64,000 nucleotides of DNA. It comes from Streptomyces venezuelae. GTDB lineage: Bacteria > Actinomycetota > Actinomycetes > Streptomycetales > Streptomycetaceae. Position numbers and translations under genes: made by a program. The notes below the pieces were generated by a model. That model was given only the letters and a program-made list of their open reading frames with translations, made no database searches and was not told where the DNA came from. The stretch spans positions 5,480,001 to 5,544,000 of the forward strand of contig NZ_CP029193.1 in NCBI RefSeq assembly GCF_008642355.1, in the 5' to 3' direction. Below are positions 8,562-17,267 of the stretch, piece after piece (the first letter of the stretch is position 1; the number at the start of each line of letters is the position of its first letter).

Positions 8562-9719
8562 TCATTTGCGGCCTACTGCCTCCTCGTACAGCTCGCGGTC
8601 CACCGCCTTCTTCTCCGGCACCTTGTCGCCCTTCGAGACGCCCGCCGCGCGGTACGCGTCCTGCAGACGGTCCGTGGTCCCAGCGCGGATCTCCCAGTCC
8701 ATGCGCAGCGACGGCGTGGCCAGCAGAACCTCCTCGTCCGTGCCGAGCAGCTCGGCGAGCTCCGCGGCGAAGGCCTTGTCGGCCTTGTAGTCGCCCGCGA
8801 AGTACGTGTTGACCGTCCGGATGTACGCGCGCAGCAGCGCGACGCCCGCGTCCGGGTCCTTCTTCAGGAGTTTCGGTCCGAAGAGGAGGCCGCCGAGCGG
8901 TTCGGCCTGCGGCTGGCCGCCCAGGAACGCGAACCGCTTGTCGCCGTCGACCTTGCGCCACACCGGATCGAGCAGCCAGGCCGCGTCGGTGCCGCCGTTC
9001 TGGAGGGCGGTGAGGACGTCCGCCGAGCCGAGCTGCTGGAAGGTGATCTCGTCGAGCCCGCCGCCGTGCTTCTTGAGGGCCTTGCCCATGGGATACGCGA
9101 TGACGGACCCCTTGCCGATCATCGTGCCGAGGGTGCGGCCCGCCATCGGGACGTGGTCCGCCGTCTCGTCGTCCTTCAGGCGTACCCACAAGCCACTCTT
9201 GGAGCGGGGGTCCGGGGAGAAGTTGCCTGCCGTCCACTTGATGTCGAACCCGCTGGTGATGCCGTTCATCACGGCCGCATCCGGAGCGGCCCACTGGGCG
9301 TCGATGTCGCCCTTCGCGAGGAGGGGGAGGGCGTCGGGGGTGGGCAGGACCTTGAGGGCGACATTGAGGCCCTCCTTCTTGAACTCGCCCTTTTCGACGG
9401 CCATCTGGAGGGGTGCCACGTACTCGGCGCTCAGGGTGCCGGTGGCGATCGTGATGTCCCGCTTCTCGGCGAGCGGTTTCGGGGCGGGGGCGCCCGCGGA
9501 GCAGCGAGCCGGTTTCCGGTCGGGGGCGAGGTCGGCGGGGTCGGTCCAGCTGCCCTTGCCGCAGCCCGCCACCGGGCTGACGGAGCGGGGTTTGCCGGGC
9601 TCGGGCGGTGGTGCGTCGTCCTCCTTCGCGCAGCCCGCAGCCGCAAGCAGCGAGCCCGCGACGAGGAGCGCGAGAGCGGTGGTACGGGCAGGGGCGCCGG
9701 TACACGTACGGGTACGCAT
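8562..9719 (-). CDS. ABC transporter substrate-binding lipoprotein (NitT/TauT/SsuA-like)
   Basis: A 385-residue extracellular lipoprotein. The signal peptide ends in the lipobox LLAAAGC. The mature part has the two-lobe periplasmic binding fold of the nitrate/sulfonate/taurine/pyrimidine-precursor group: ITIATGTLSAEYVAPLQMAVEKGEFKK, where substrate-binding proteins of this group have a run of hydrophobic residues then GxFK, and later DAQWAAPDAAVMNGI and AWLLDPVW. It is the last gene of an operon with a permease (23 bases upstream) and an ATPase. The ligand could be an aliphatic sulfonate, taurine or a similar anion; no sulfonate monooxygenase is nearby to settle this. The start ATG at 9719 has GGGAGG upstream. 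Confidence 0.88.
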   Translation of the reverse strand: MRTRTCTGAPARTTALALLVAGSLLAAAGCAKEDDAPPPEPGKPRSVSPVAGCGKGSWTDPADLAPDRKPARCSAGAPAPKPLAEKRDITIATGTLSAEYVAPLQMAVEKGEFKKEGLNVALKVLPTPDALPLLAKGDIDAQWAAPDAAVMNGITSGFDIKWTAGNFSPDPRSKSGLWVRLKDDETADHVPMAGRTLGTMIGKGSVIAYPMGKALKKHGGGLDEITFQQLGSADVLTALQNGGTDAAWLLDPVWRKVDGDKRFAFLGGQPQAEPLGGLLFGPKLLKKDPDAGVALLRAYIRTVNTYFAGDYKADKAFAAELAELLGTDEEVLLATPSLRMDWEIRAGTTDRLQDAYRAAGVSKGDKVPEKKAVDRELYEEAVGRK

Positions 9720-9742
9720 GAAGCCTCCCGGGGGCAGGTGGG

Positions 9743-10612
9743 TCACGACTGGCTCCGGCCCCGGTCGCGCGGGGCCCACGGCGTGAGCAGCCGGCCCGCG
9801 ATCCGCACCAGCTCGGAGAAGACGACACCGAGGACGGCGACGCAGACGATGCCGACGAACATCACGTCGTTCTGGAAGAGCGCCCGCGAGTCGAAGATGA
9901 GGTGCCCGAGACCGTCGGCCGCCGCGATCTGCTCCGAGGCGACGATCACGAGGACCGCGACCCCCGCGGCGATCCGCGCGCCGACCAGCACAGCGGGCAG
10001 GGACGCGGGCAGCAGGACATGGCGGAACATCTGCCAGGGCGAGGCGCCGAAGACCTGACCGGCGTCGCGGTGCCCGGACGGGACAGCGAGGACCGCCGCC
10101 ATCGTCGAGATCCAGACGAAGAAGAAGACGGTGGCGGCGACGAGCGCGATCTGCGGGCCCTCGCCGAGGCCGAACATGTTGAGGAAGACGGGCAGCAGCG
10201 CCAGCTTGGGAACGACGTACAGGGCGTCGAGTGTGGGCTCCAGAGCGGCCCGTACGACGGGCAGGGAGCCCATGAGGAGGCCGAGCGCGTACCCGGCGAC
10301 CGTGCCGATCGCGTACCCGGCGAGCACGCGCTGCAGCGTGGCCCACACGTCCGGCCACAGCTCACCGTCGGCCGCCCGGTGCCAGCCGTCCTCCAGGATC
10401 GTCTGGGGTGCGGGATAAACGCGGTCGTCGATCCAGCCGCTCACCGCTGCGAGCTGCCAGAGCAGGATCAGCGCAAGGGGGACGCCCACGGCGAGCGACA
10501 GCTCCAGGACGCGGCGCCTGCGGTGGGTCCGGGCGGGATGCAGCTCCTGAGGGCCGGGGCGCCGCACCAGGAGGCCCTCGTCCCCGGGTGCCTTGTCCGT
10601 GAGGGCGCTCAT
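9743..10612 (-). CDS. ABC transporter permease (SsuC/TauC-like)
   Basis: A 289-residue inner-membrane permease with about six transmembrane helices, the first at roughly residues 36-56 (LSLAVGVPLALILLWQLAAV). The EAA-type loop that docks the ATPase is present as GASPWQMFRHVLLPASLPAVLVGAR in the C-terminal half. The start ATG at 10612 overlaps the stop of the ATPase gene by four bases (ATGA), so the two are translationally coupled. The longer upstream open frame starting at 10654 is rejected for this reason. It forms the membrane channel of the importer encoded by 8562-11403. Confidence 0.9.
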   Translation of the reverse strand: MSALTDKAPGDEGLLVRRPGPQELHPARTHRRRRVLELSLAVGVPLALILLWQLAAVSGWIDDRVYPAPQTILEDGWHRAADGELWPDVWATLQRVLAGYAIGTVAGYALGLLMGSLPVVRAALEPTLDALYVVPKLALLPVFLNMFGLGEGPQIALVAATVFFFVWISTMAAVLAVPSGHRDAGQVFGASPWQMFRHVLLPASLPAVLVGARIAAGVAVLVIVASEQIAAADGLGHLIFDSRALFQNDVMFVGIVCVAVLGVVFSELVRIAGRLLTPWAPRDRGRSQS

Positions 10613-11403
10613 GCGGCCGCCCTGACGCCGACCTCGCCCCGCAGCAGCTCCCACAGCTCGCTCTTGAGCGCGGTGAACTCCGGTGCGGAGCGCACGGCCC
10701 CCGTGCGGGGGCGGTCGAAGGGAGGGCGTTGTTCGGCGATGAAGCGGCCGGGTCCGGCCGACATCACCAGGACGCGGTCGCCGAGAACGATGGCCTCTTC
10801 AAGGCTGTGGGTGATGAAAAGAGTGGTGGTCTCCGTGGTCTGCGTGAGGGCCAGCAGCTCATCCTGGAGGATGGTGCGGAGCTGGGCGTCGAGGGCCGCG
10901 AAGGGCTCATCCATGAGGAGGATCTCGGGCTCCACCGCCAGGGCACGCGCGATGGCGACGCGCTGGCGCATGCCGCCGGAGAGCGTGGCGGGGTAGGCGT
11001 CGGCGAAGTCGGCGAGGCCCATGCGGGTCAGCCACCGGGTGGCGCGGGCGTTCGCCTCGCGGCGCGGGACCTTCTGGATGTCGAGGCCGAAACGTACGTT
11101 GGCCTGCACCGTCTTCCAGTCGTAGATGCCGTAGTCCTGGAAGATCATCGCGACGGGGTGCCGCGCGGACGTGCGGATGCTGAGCTCGCCGGAGCTGGGT
11201 CGCAGCAAACCGGCGCCGATGCGCAGGAGCGTCGACTTTCCGCAGCCTGAGGGGCCGACCACACAGGTGAACTCGCCGGGGGCGATGTCCAGGTCGACGG
11301 GGCCGAGCGCGTGCACCGCCCCCGCGGCCCGGCCGAAGGTTCTGGTCACCGCGCGGGCGCGGAGTTTGGGTGGTGAGGGGGGTGACGGGTGCGGATCTTC
11401 CAC
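10609..11403 (-). CDS. ABC transporter ATP-binding protein (SsuB/TauB-like)
   Basis: A 264-residue cytoplasmic ATPase, first gene of a three-gene importer operon. It shows Walker A GPSGCGKST, Q-loop IFQDYGIYDWKTV, signature LSGGMRQR, Walker B ILLMDEP and the switch histidine in LFITHS. The order and spacing match the nitrate/sulfonate/taurine ATPase family. GTG at 11403 has AAGGAGA 7 bases upstream. It energises uptake of the anion bound by the lipoprotein at 8562-9719. The operon runs away from the Fur-family gene, with a hairpin between them. Confidence 0.92.
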   Translation of the reverse strand: MEDPHPSPPSPPKLRARAVTRTFGRAAGAVHALGPVDLDIAPGEFTCVVGPSGCGKSTLLRIGAGLLRPSSGELSIRTSARHPVAMIFQDYGIYDWKTVQANVRFGLDIQKVPRREANARATRWLTRMGLADFADAYPATLSGGMRQRVAIARALAVEPEILLMDEPFAALDAQLRTILQDELLALTQTTETTTLFITHSLEEAIVLGDRVLVMSAGPGRFIAEQRPPFDRPRTGAVRSAPEFTALKSELWELLRGEVGVRAAA

Positions 11404-11486
11404 GGCTTCTCCTTGCGGAGGGCAGGCGGACGCAGGGCGCCGCCGAGAATATGACGGCCCGTCAGATCTTGGAAGGGGTACACCGA

Positions 11487-11518
11487 AGGGCCCGGCACCG
11501 AAGACGGTGCCGGGCCCT
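11487..11518. terminator. Hairpin terminator downstream of the Fur-family gene
   Basis: A perfect 14-bp stem (AGGGCCCGGCACCG / CGGTGCCGGGCCCT) with loop AAGA, 22 bases after the Fur-family stop codon on the minus strand and before the ABC operon in the same direction. Confidence 0.82.
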
Positions 11519-11539
11519 CCAAGGCGTACGGAAAAGCGC

Positions 11540-11956
11540 TTACGCGCCCGCGCAGTTGGGGCAGACCCCGCGGTACGTGACCTCGACGTCCTCGATCGTG
11601 AAACCGAAGCGCTCCGAGTCGGGGAGGCTGGTCAGGGGGTTGCCCGTGGGGTGCACGTCACGGATCGCGCCGCAGCGGGCGCAGACCAGGTGCTGGTGGG
11701 GGCGGTGCGCGTTCGGGTCGTACCGCTTCGCGCGGCGGTCCGTCGAGACCTCGAGGATCTCGCCGAGGGTCACCAGCTCGCCCAGCGTGTTGTAGACGGT
11801 GGCGCGGGAGATCTCGGGCAGCTTGTCCGCGGCGCGGGCGTGCACCTCGTCCGCCGTGAGGTGGACGTGGTCCCCGTCGAGGACCTCGGCCACGACGCGC
11901 CGCTGCGCCGTCATGCGCCAACCGCGTCCGCGCAGTCGTTCCAACAGGTCACTCAT
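11540..11956 (-). CDS. Fur-family peroxide-responsive repressor (CatR/PerR-like)
   Basis: A 138-residue metal-dependent repressor. The winged-helix DNA-binding part is residues about 1-80, with RMTAQRRVVAEVL and EISRATVYNTLGELV. The metal and dimer domain follows: HRPHQHLVC plus CARCG and the C-terminal CPNC, two CxxC pairs that hold structural zinc. It is divergent from the catalase gene and an inverted repeat of the Fur/PerR type lies between them. The pairing matches CatR-CatA of S. coelicolor, where the repressor is inactivated by hydrogen peroxide, so it very probably controls both itself and the catalase. Start at ATG 11956; a long upstream in-frame extension to 12415 is antisense to catalase and is rejected. 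Confidence 0.9.
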   Translation of the reverse strand: MSDLLERLRGRGWRMTAQRRVVAEVLDGDHVHLTADEVHARAADKLPEISRATVYNTLGELVTLGEILEVSTDRRAKRYDPNAHRPHQHLVCARCGAIRDVHPTGNPLTSLPDSERFGFTIEDVEVTYRGVCPNCAGA

Positions 11957-12022
11957 GGAAGCCAGCCTAACAGCAGGGGACCTAAATCCCGAACGGGTGT
12001 GACTTTGGATTCTCGCTTGACT

Positions 12023-12035
12023 TAGACAAAGTCTA
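12023..12035. promoter_or_regulatory. Fur/CatR-type operator between repressor and catalase genes
   Basis: The inverted repeat TAGACAAAGTCTA (5-bp arms, 3-base centre) lies in an AT-richer stretch in the divergent region, 67 bases from the repressor start and 88 bases from the catalase start. This is the expected binding site of the adjacent Fur-family protein. Confidence 0.7.
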
Positions 12036-12122
12036 TCGTAGGATCGAGTACGGCGGGGCCGACGGCACGCCATGGGCAGCACGCCAAGGACAGGACTTGC
12101 AGGTATGACGCAGGAGGCGCAC

Positions 12123-13574
12123 GTGACGCAGGGACCGCTCACCACGGAGGCCGGAGCGCCGGTCGCCGACAACCAGAACAGTGAGACCGCGGGTCTCGGC
12201 GGCCCGGTCCTCGTGCAGGACCAGCTGCTGCTCGAGAAGCTCGCGCACTTCAACCGCGAGCGGATCCCGGAGCGTGTCGTGCACGCCCGCGGCGCCGGTG
12301 CGTACGGCACCTTCACGCTCACCCGTGACGTCTCGCAGTGGACGCGCGCCAAGTTCCTCTCCGAGGTCGGCAAGCAGACCGAGACGTTCCTGCGCTTCTC
12401 CACCGTGGCCGGCAACCTCGGCGCGGCCGACGCGGTGCGCGACCCGCGCGGCTGGGCGCTGAAGTTCTACACCGAAGAGGGCAACTACGACCTCGTCGGC
12501 AACAACACCCCGGTCTTCTTCATCCGGGACGCCATCAAGTTCCCCGACTTCATCCACACCCAGAAGCGCGACCCGTACACGGGCTCGCAGGAGGCGGACA
12601 ACGTCTGGGACTTCTGGGGCCTCAGCCCGGAGAGCACCCACCAGGTGACCTGGCTCTTCGGCGACCGCGGCATCCCCGCCTCGTACCGTCACATGGACGG
12701 CTTCGGCTCGCACACGTTCCAGTGGAACAACGAGGCCGGCGAGGTCTTCTGGGTCAAGTACCACTTCAAGACCGACCAGGGCATCAAGAACCTCACCCAG
12801 GACGAGGCCAACAAGCTCGCCGGTGAGGACCCCGACTCCCACCAGCGCGACCTGCGCGAGGCCATCGAGCGCGGCGAGTTCCCGACCTGGTCCGTGCAGG
12901 TCCAGATCATGCCCGCGGCGGAGGCGGCGACCTACCGCTTCAACCCGTTCGACCTCACCAAGGTGTGGCCGCACGCGGACTACCCGCCGATCGAGATCGG
13001 CAAGCTGGAGCTCAACCGCAACCCGGAGAACGTCTTCGCGGAGGTCGAGCAGGCCATCTTCAGCCCCGCCCACTTCGTGCCGGGCATCGGCCCGTCCCCC
13101 GACAAGATGCTCCAGGGCCGCCTCTTCGCGTACGGCGACGCCCACCGCTACCGCGTCGGCATCAACGCCGACCACCTGCCGGTGAACCGCCCGCACGCCA
13201 CCGAGGCGCGCACCCACTCCCGTGACGGCTTCCTGTACGACGGCCGCCACAAGGGCGCGAAGAACTACGAGCCGAACAGCTTCGGCGGCCCCTTCCAGAC
13301 GGACCGGGCGCTGTGGCAGCCCGTGCCCGTCACCGGTGCCACGGGCAACCACGAGACGCCCCGGCATGCCGAGGACAACGACTTCGTGCAGGCGGGCAAC
13401 CTCTACCGCCTGATGTCCGAGGACGAGAAGGGCCGCCTGATCGACAACCTGTCGGGCTTCCTGGCCAAGGTCTCGCGCGAGGACATCGTCGACCGCGCGG
13501 TGAACAACTTCCGTCAGGCCGACGGAGACTTCGGCAAGCGGCTGGAGGCCGCGGTCCAGGCCCTGCGCGGCTGA
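12123..13574 (+). CDS. katA: Monofunctional heme catalase
   Basis: A 483-residue clade-3-type catalase that converts hydrogen peroxide to water and oxygen. The distal histidine is in [12 protein letters not shown], the distal asparagine in the block [11 protein letters not shown], and the proximal heme tyrosine in [12 protein letters not shown]. Length matches small-subunit catalases. GTG at 12123 is chosen because AGGAGG lies 7 bases upstream and because the product then begins [11 protein letters not shown], the normal start of Streptomyces catalases; upstream in-frame ATG codons at 12072 and 12105 lack this. It is under the divergent Fur-family repressor. Confidence 0.95.
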   Translation: MTQGPLTTEAGAPVADNQNSETAGLGGPVLVQDQLLLEKLAHFNRERIPERVVHARGAGAYGTFTLTRDVSQWTRAKFLSEVGKQTETFLRFSTVAGNLGAADAVRDPRGWALKFYTEEGNYDLVGNNTPVFFIRDAIKFPDFIHTQKRDPYTGSQEADNVWDFWGLSPESTHQVTWLFGDRGIPASYRHMDGFGSHTFQWNNEAGEVFWVKYHFKTDQGIKNLTQDEANKLAGEDPDSHQRDLREAIERGEFPTWSVQVQIMPAAEAATYRFNPFDLTKVWPHADYPPIEIGKLELNRNPENVFAEVEQAIFSPAHFVPGIGPSPDKMLQGRLFAYGDAHRYRVGINADHLPVNRPHATEARTHSRDGFLYDGRHKGAKNYEPNSFGGPFQTDRALWQPVPVTGATGNHETPRHAEDNDFVQAGNLYRLMSEDEKGRLIDNLSGFLAKVSREDIVDRAVNNFRQADGDFGKRLEAAVQALRG

Positions 13575-13596
13575 CCAGCACCACTTGCCGTGGAGA

Positions 13597-13636
13597 GGCG
13601 GCGGGCCGGTTCCCCTTCGGGGGCCGGCCCGCCGCC
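13597..13636. terminator. Bidirectional terminator between catalase and CBS genes
   Basis: A long GC-rich stem (GGCGGCGGGCCGG / CCGGCCCGCCGCC), with an inner CCCCTTCGGGG stem, lies between the convergent catalase and CBS-protein genes and is followed by GTGTTT. Confidence 0.8.
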
Positions 13637-13661
13637 GTGTTTCCGGCCCGTGAGCTGGGCC

Positions 13662-14063
13662 TCAGCCCGTGAGCTGGGCTGACGCGCGCCGGTCGGGCGC
13701 CCAGCAGCGGATGATGTCGCGCACCGAGACGATGCCCGCGGGCTCGTTCCCGTCCATGACGATCAGATGCCGGAAGCCGCCGTGCGCCATGGCGTCCGCC
13801 GCGTCCTCCAGGGTCCACGCCGGGCAGGCGAAGACGACCTCGGTCGTGGTGTGGGTGCCGGCGATCTCGGTGTCGGGGTTCTGGCCGAGGGCGAGCGAGT
13901 TGAGGACGTCGCGCTCGGTCAGGATGCCGAGCCCGTAGGTTTCGGGGTCGAGGACGACAGCCGCTCCGACGTGGCGCGCTGACATCAGCCTGGCCGCCTG
14001 GCGCAGGGTGTGGGTGGGGCCGATGGTCAGGACCACCGTGCTCATGGCGTCGCGGACGAGCAT
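13662..14063 (-). CDS. CBS-domain pair protein
   Basis: A 133-residue cytoplasmic protein made of two CBS motifs, a Bateman module that binds adenosine nucleotides. The first CBS covers about residues 1-58 (VRDAMSTVVLTIGPTHTLRQAA to GILTERDVLNS), the second about 70-124 (VVFACPAWTLEDAADAM to GIVSVRDIIR). No effector domain is attached, so it probably acts as a stand-alone ligand sensor. A strong AAGGAGG lies 12 bases before the ATG at 14063. The 179 bases between it and hisN contain a directly repeated TTCACAAG but no gene that I can support. Confidence 0.88.
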   Translation of the reverse strand: MLVRDAMSTVVLTIGPTHTLRQAARLMSARHVGAAVVLDPETYGLGILTERDVLNSLALGQNPDTEIAGTHTTTEVVFACPAWTLEDAADAMAHGGFRHLIVMDGNEPAGIVSVRDIIRCWAPDRRASAQLTG

Positions 14064-14242
14064 GGGCGTGAGCCACCTCCTTGGTGAAACCGCGGCCTCC
14101 CGGTGGGCGAAGGATTGCCTCCGCTACCTGCTGGAGAACGGTTTCACAAGTTCACAAGTGGGGGGACTCATAGAGTCGCAGCCGCGCGGGGGGCCAGCAA
14201 GGGGCCGGGCGGGGTCAGTTGGCGCCGCTGACCGCGCGGCCG

Positions 14243-15043
14243 TCAGTACCGCTGGTTGAGATAGCCGAGCAGTTCGTCGTGGAGCAGGCCGTTCGACGCC
14301 GCCGCGTTGCTGCTGTGCGGTCCCGGCCTGCCGTCGAGACCGGTGAAGGTGCCGCCCGCCTCCGTCACCACGATCGCGTTCGCCGCCATGTCCCAGAGCG
14401 AGAGCTCCGGCTCCGCGCAGAGGTCGACCGAGCCCTCGGCGACCATCATGTACGGCCAGAAGTCGCCGTATCCGCGCGTGCGCCACACCGACCGCGTGAG
14501 GTCCAGGAATCCGTCGAGGCGGCCCTGCTCCTCCCAGCCGGAGAGCGAGGAGTACGCCAGCGAGGCGTCCCCGAGCCGCGAGACCTTGGAGACCTGCAGC
14601 CGCGTCGCCGACGTGAGGGAACGGCCGGTGTAGGCGCCGCCGCCCTTCGCGGCCCACCAGCGGCGGCCGAGCGCGGGCGCCGAGACGACCCCGACCACCG
14701 GCTGGTAGCCGCCCTCGCCCGCTTCCGTCAGGGCGATCAGCGTCGCCCACACCGGGACGCCGCGCACGTAGTTCTTGGTGCCGTCGATCGGGTCGACGAC
14801 CCAGCGGCGCGGCCCGGTGCCCTCGACGCCGTACTCCTCGCCGAGGATCGCGTCGCGCGGCCTGGCCCGCTGGAGGTGGCCACGGATCAGCTCCTCGGCG
14901 GCCTTGTCGGCCTCGCTCACCGGCGTCATGTCCGGCTTGGTCTCGACCTTCAGGTCGAGGGCCTTGAACCGGTCCATGGTCGCGGCGTCGGCGGCGTCCG
15001 CGAGGACGTGGGCGAGACGCAGATCATCGTGGTAGTCGGGCAT
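14243..15043 (-). CDS. hisN: Histidinol-phosphatase of the inositol monophosphatase fold
   Basis: A 266-residue magnesium-dependent phosphatase that removes phosphate from L-histidinol phosphate, the penultimate steps of histidine synthesis. The IMPase metal-binding motifs are present: [16 protein letters not shown] (DPIDGT) and [16 protein letters not shown] (WDxAA). The actinobacterial HisN group, distinct from the HAD and PHP histidinol phosphatases, fits best; inositol monophosphatase activity is the alternative. ATG at 15043 gives the typical [16 protein letters not shown] start. It is divergent from a TetR gene. Confidence 0.85.
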   Translation of the reverse strand: MPDYHDDLRLAHVLADAADAATMDRFKALDLKVETKPDMTPVSEADKAAEELIRGHLQRARPRDAILGEEYGVEGTGPRRWVVDPIDGTKNYVRGVPVWATLIALTEAGEGGYQPVVGVVSAPALGRRWWAAKGGGAYTGRSLTSATRLQVSKVSRLGDASLAYSSLSGWEEQGRLDGFLDLTRSVWRTRGYGDFWPYMMVAEGSVDLCAEPELSLWDMAANAIVVTEAGGTFTGLDGRPGPHSSNAAASNGLLHDELLGYLNQRY

Positions 15044-15181
15044 GGGTGAACAGTATCGATCTCGATCGACACGATCCACAGGGCCGTGTCGCGGACGCCG
15101 CGCACATGCTGCCGGAGCTATTGACAGTGCCGCCGAGCGCGTCAACTCTGGCACGGGAGCCGCTCTGACCCGGAGGCGACG

Positions 15182-15787
15182 ATGCCTGCAGCACGGGAAT
15201 CCTTACTGGACGCGGCGTACACGGCGCTCGCGCGACGGCCGTGGCCGGCTGTCCGCATGGTCGATGTGGCGGCCACCGCCGGGGTCTCCCGGCAGACCCT
15301 CTACAACGAGTTCGGCAGCAAGGACGGCCTCGCCCGCGCCCTGCTGCGGCGCGAGACGGACGGCTACCTGCACGGCGTCGAACGCGCACTCGCCGAGGAG
15401 CGCGAACCCGCCGACCGCCTCGCCGCCGTCGCCGCGTGGACCGTGGGCGCCGCCCGCACCAACATGCTCGTGCGCGCCGCGCTGACCGGCTGCTGGAGCG
15501 AGCGGCTTCCCGCGCCGAGCCGCGCGGCGGGATCGACCTCCTCGGTGCCCGCCCAGCGCCGCGCGGACGCGGGAGTGCCCTCGTCCGGGGAGCTCCTCGC
15601 CCTCGTACGGGACCGCACGGTCCTCGCGCTCGGCGGCCGCGGCCGCGTCAGGGACCCCGACCTCGCCCGCGCCTGCGAGAGCGCCGTCCGCCTCGCCCTG
15701 TCCTACGTCGTCGCGCCCGCCGGAAACGACGACGACCCCGCGGAACTGGTCCGCGGGGCCATCGGGCGCTGGGTGGCGGCCAAGTAG
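15182..15787 (+). CDS. TetR-family regulator
   Basis: A 201-residue repressor. The N-terminal helix-turn-helix is clear: [27 protein letters not shown] (about residues 25-51). The C-terminal ligand and dimer domain is alanine-rich and not diagnostic. GGAGG lies 5 bases before the ATG. It converges on the SMR pump gene with 17 bases between stops, and such a regulator might control the pump, but the sequence shows no shared operator. It is divergent from hisN. Confidence 0.88.
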   Translation: MPAARESLLDAAYTALARRPWPAVRMVDVAATAGVSRQTLYNEFGSKDGLARALLRRETDGYLHGVERALAEEREPADRLAAVAAWTVGAARTNMLVRAALTGCWSERLPAPSRAAGSTSSVPAQRRADAGVPSSGELLALVRDRTVLALGGRGRVRDPDLARACESAVRLALSYVVAPAGNDDDPAELVRGAIGRWVAAK

Positions 15788-15804
15788 GCGCGAGGCGTAC
15801 CCGC

Positions 15805-16128
15805 TCAGTGCGCCGAGCCGGACAACTGCAGGCCGATCACGCCGATGATGACGAAGGAGATCGAGACGATCTTCAGCGTGGAGACCAGGTCACCGAGGAA
15901 GACCATGCCGTAGATGGCCGTGCCCGCGGCGCCGATGCCCGTCCAGACCGCGTACGCGGGACCCACGTCCAGTTTCCGCAGCGCCAGCGTCAGCAGACCG
16001 AAGCTGCCGAGGGCGAAGCAGGCGAACGCGATCGTCGGCCAGAGCCTGGTGAAACCGTGCGACAGCTTGAGACAGACCGCGAAGCCGGTCTCGAGGATTC
16101 CCGCGACGATGACCAGCAGCCACGCCAT
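15805..16128 (-). CDS. Small multidrug resistance (SMR) family transporter
   Basis: A 107-residue protein with four transmembrane helices. The essential membrane glutamate of the family is at residue 13 (GILETGFAV), and the second half has PAYAVWTGIGAAGTAIYG and a final helix VSISFVIIGVIGLQL. It should work as a dimer and exchange protons for a cationic drug or for guanidinium. The sequence with KLSHGF and VGPAYAVWTGIG resembles the SugE/Gdx branch as well as QacE types; I cannot separate them. GGAGG lies 8 bases before the ATG at 16128. No guanidine riboswitch was evident upstream. Confidence 0.88.
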   Translation of the reverse strand: MAWLLVIVAGILETGFAVCLKLSHGFTRLWPTIAFACFALGSFGLLTLALRKLDVGPAYAVWTGIGAAGTAIYGMVFLGDLVSTLKIVSISFVIIGVIGLQLSGSAH

Positions 16129-16239
16129 GTCCTTGCCTCCCGTGCTCGCCCATGTCCCGAGGCCGCTTCGTCTGGCTTGAATCCGGCTTGGTGCGATTAT
16201 GCATTTACCTTTGCCGACGGGGCGCAAACAACGGACAAG

Positions 16240-17250
16240 TCAGTCGCCCTCGCGTCGCTCCCGCGCCGCGAGGAGCCTGCGCAGCGAGTACAGCCGGGAC
16301 GGATCCGCGTGCCCGTCGGCCACCCACGCGTCCAGCGCGCAGTCCTTCTCGTCGTGACTGCAGCCGCGCGGGCACTCCACCGTCCCCGGCTCCAGATCCG
16401 GGAAGGCGAGGATGACGCGCGACGGGTCGACGTGGTTGAGGCCGAACGACCGCACGCCGGGAGTGTCGATCACCCAGCCGTCCGAGCCCTCCAGGGGGAG
16501 CGCGAGGGCGGAGGTGGTGGTGTGCCTGCCGCGGCCCGTGACCGCGTTGACGTGCCCCGTCGTGCGCCGCCGCTCCTCCGGGACCAGCGCGTTGACGAGT
16601 GTCGTCTTGCCGACCCCGGAGTGCCCGACGAAAGCGGTGACCTTGCCGTCGAGCAGTTCGTGGACGCGCGCGAGCTCCGCGCCGTCGGTGAACTCCTCGC
16701 GGCTGGTGACGACATAGGGGATGTCGAGGGAGGCGTACGTCTCCAGGAGCTTGTCGGCGGAGGCCAGGTCCGACTTGGTCAGGACGAGAATGGGCTCGAG
16801 GCCGCCGTCGTACGCCGCCACGACGCACCGGTCGATCAGGCGCGGGCGCGGCTCGGGGTCGGCGAGGGCCGTGACGATGGCCAGCTGATCGGCGTTGGCG
16901 ACGACCACCCGCTCGTACGGGTCGTCGTCGTCGGCGGTGCGCCGCAGGACGGAGGTGCGCTCCGCGATCCGCACGATCCGCGCGAGCGTGTCCTTCTTGC
17001 CGGAGAGGTCCCCGACGACCGCGACCCTGTCGCCCACCACGGCGGCCTTGCGGCCCAGCTCGCGGGCCTTCATCGCCATCACGATCCGGTCGTCGACCAG
17101 GACGGTGAGCCGGCCCCGGTCGACGGTGAGGACCATGCCCTCGGCCGCGTCCTCGTGCTTGGGCCTGATGTGGGTGCGGGGGCGGTTGCCCTTGCGGTTG
17201 GGGCGGACGCGGATGTCGTCCTCGTCGGGGTTCTTGCCGTAGCGGCGCAT
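16240..17250 (-). CDS. rsgA: Ribosome small-subunit GTPase RsgA
   Basis: A 336-residue circularly permuted GTPase that helps mature the 30S ribosomal subunit. An N-terminal OB domain (about residues 38-90) is followed by the GTPase domain in the order G4 LTKSD, G1 GHSGVGKTT, G3 DTPG, and then a C-terminal zinc-binding motif CPRGCSHDEKDCAL. Permuted order and zinc knuckle are diagnostic of this family. It is the last gene of a run M50 peptidase, aroA, rsgA with short gaps (17 bases from aroA), so the three are probably cotranscribed. Confidence 0.93.
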   Translation of the reverse strand: MRRYGKNPDEDDIRVRPNRKGNRPRTHIRPKHEDAAEGMVLTVDRGRLTVLVDDRIVMAMKARELGRKAAVVGDRVAVVGDLSGKKDTLARIVRIAERTSVLRRTADDDDPYERVVVANADQLAIVTALADPEPRPRLIDRCVVAAYDGGLEPILVLTKSDLASADKLLETYASLDIPYVVTSREEFTDGAELARVHELLDGKVTAFVGHSGVGKTTLVNALVPEERRRTTGHVNAVTGRGRHTTTSALALPLEGSDGWVIDTPGVRSFGLNHVDPSRVILAFPDLEPGTVECPRGCSHDEKDCALDAWVADGHADPSRLYSLRRLLAARERREGD

Positions 17251-17267
17251 GGTTCTCGATCCGCCCG

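Noticed and set aside
8418..10058. A 546-codon plus-strand open frame running through the second initiator tRNA
   Set aside because: It includes the tRNA and is antisense to the ABC transporter genes; its product has no domain and shows antisense composition.
16129..16239. Possible guanidine riboswitch before the SMR transporter gene
   Set aside because: One ACGA occurs but no convincing pair of ACGR hairpins or ykkC-I core could be found by eye.
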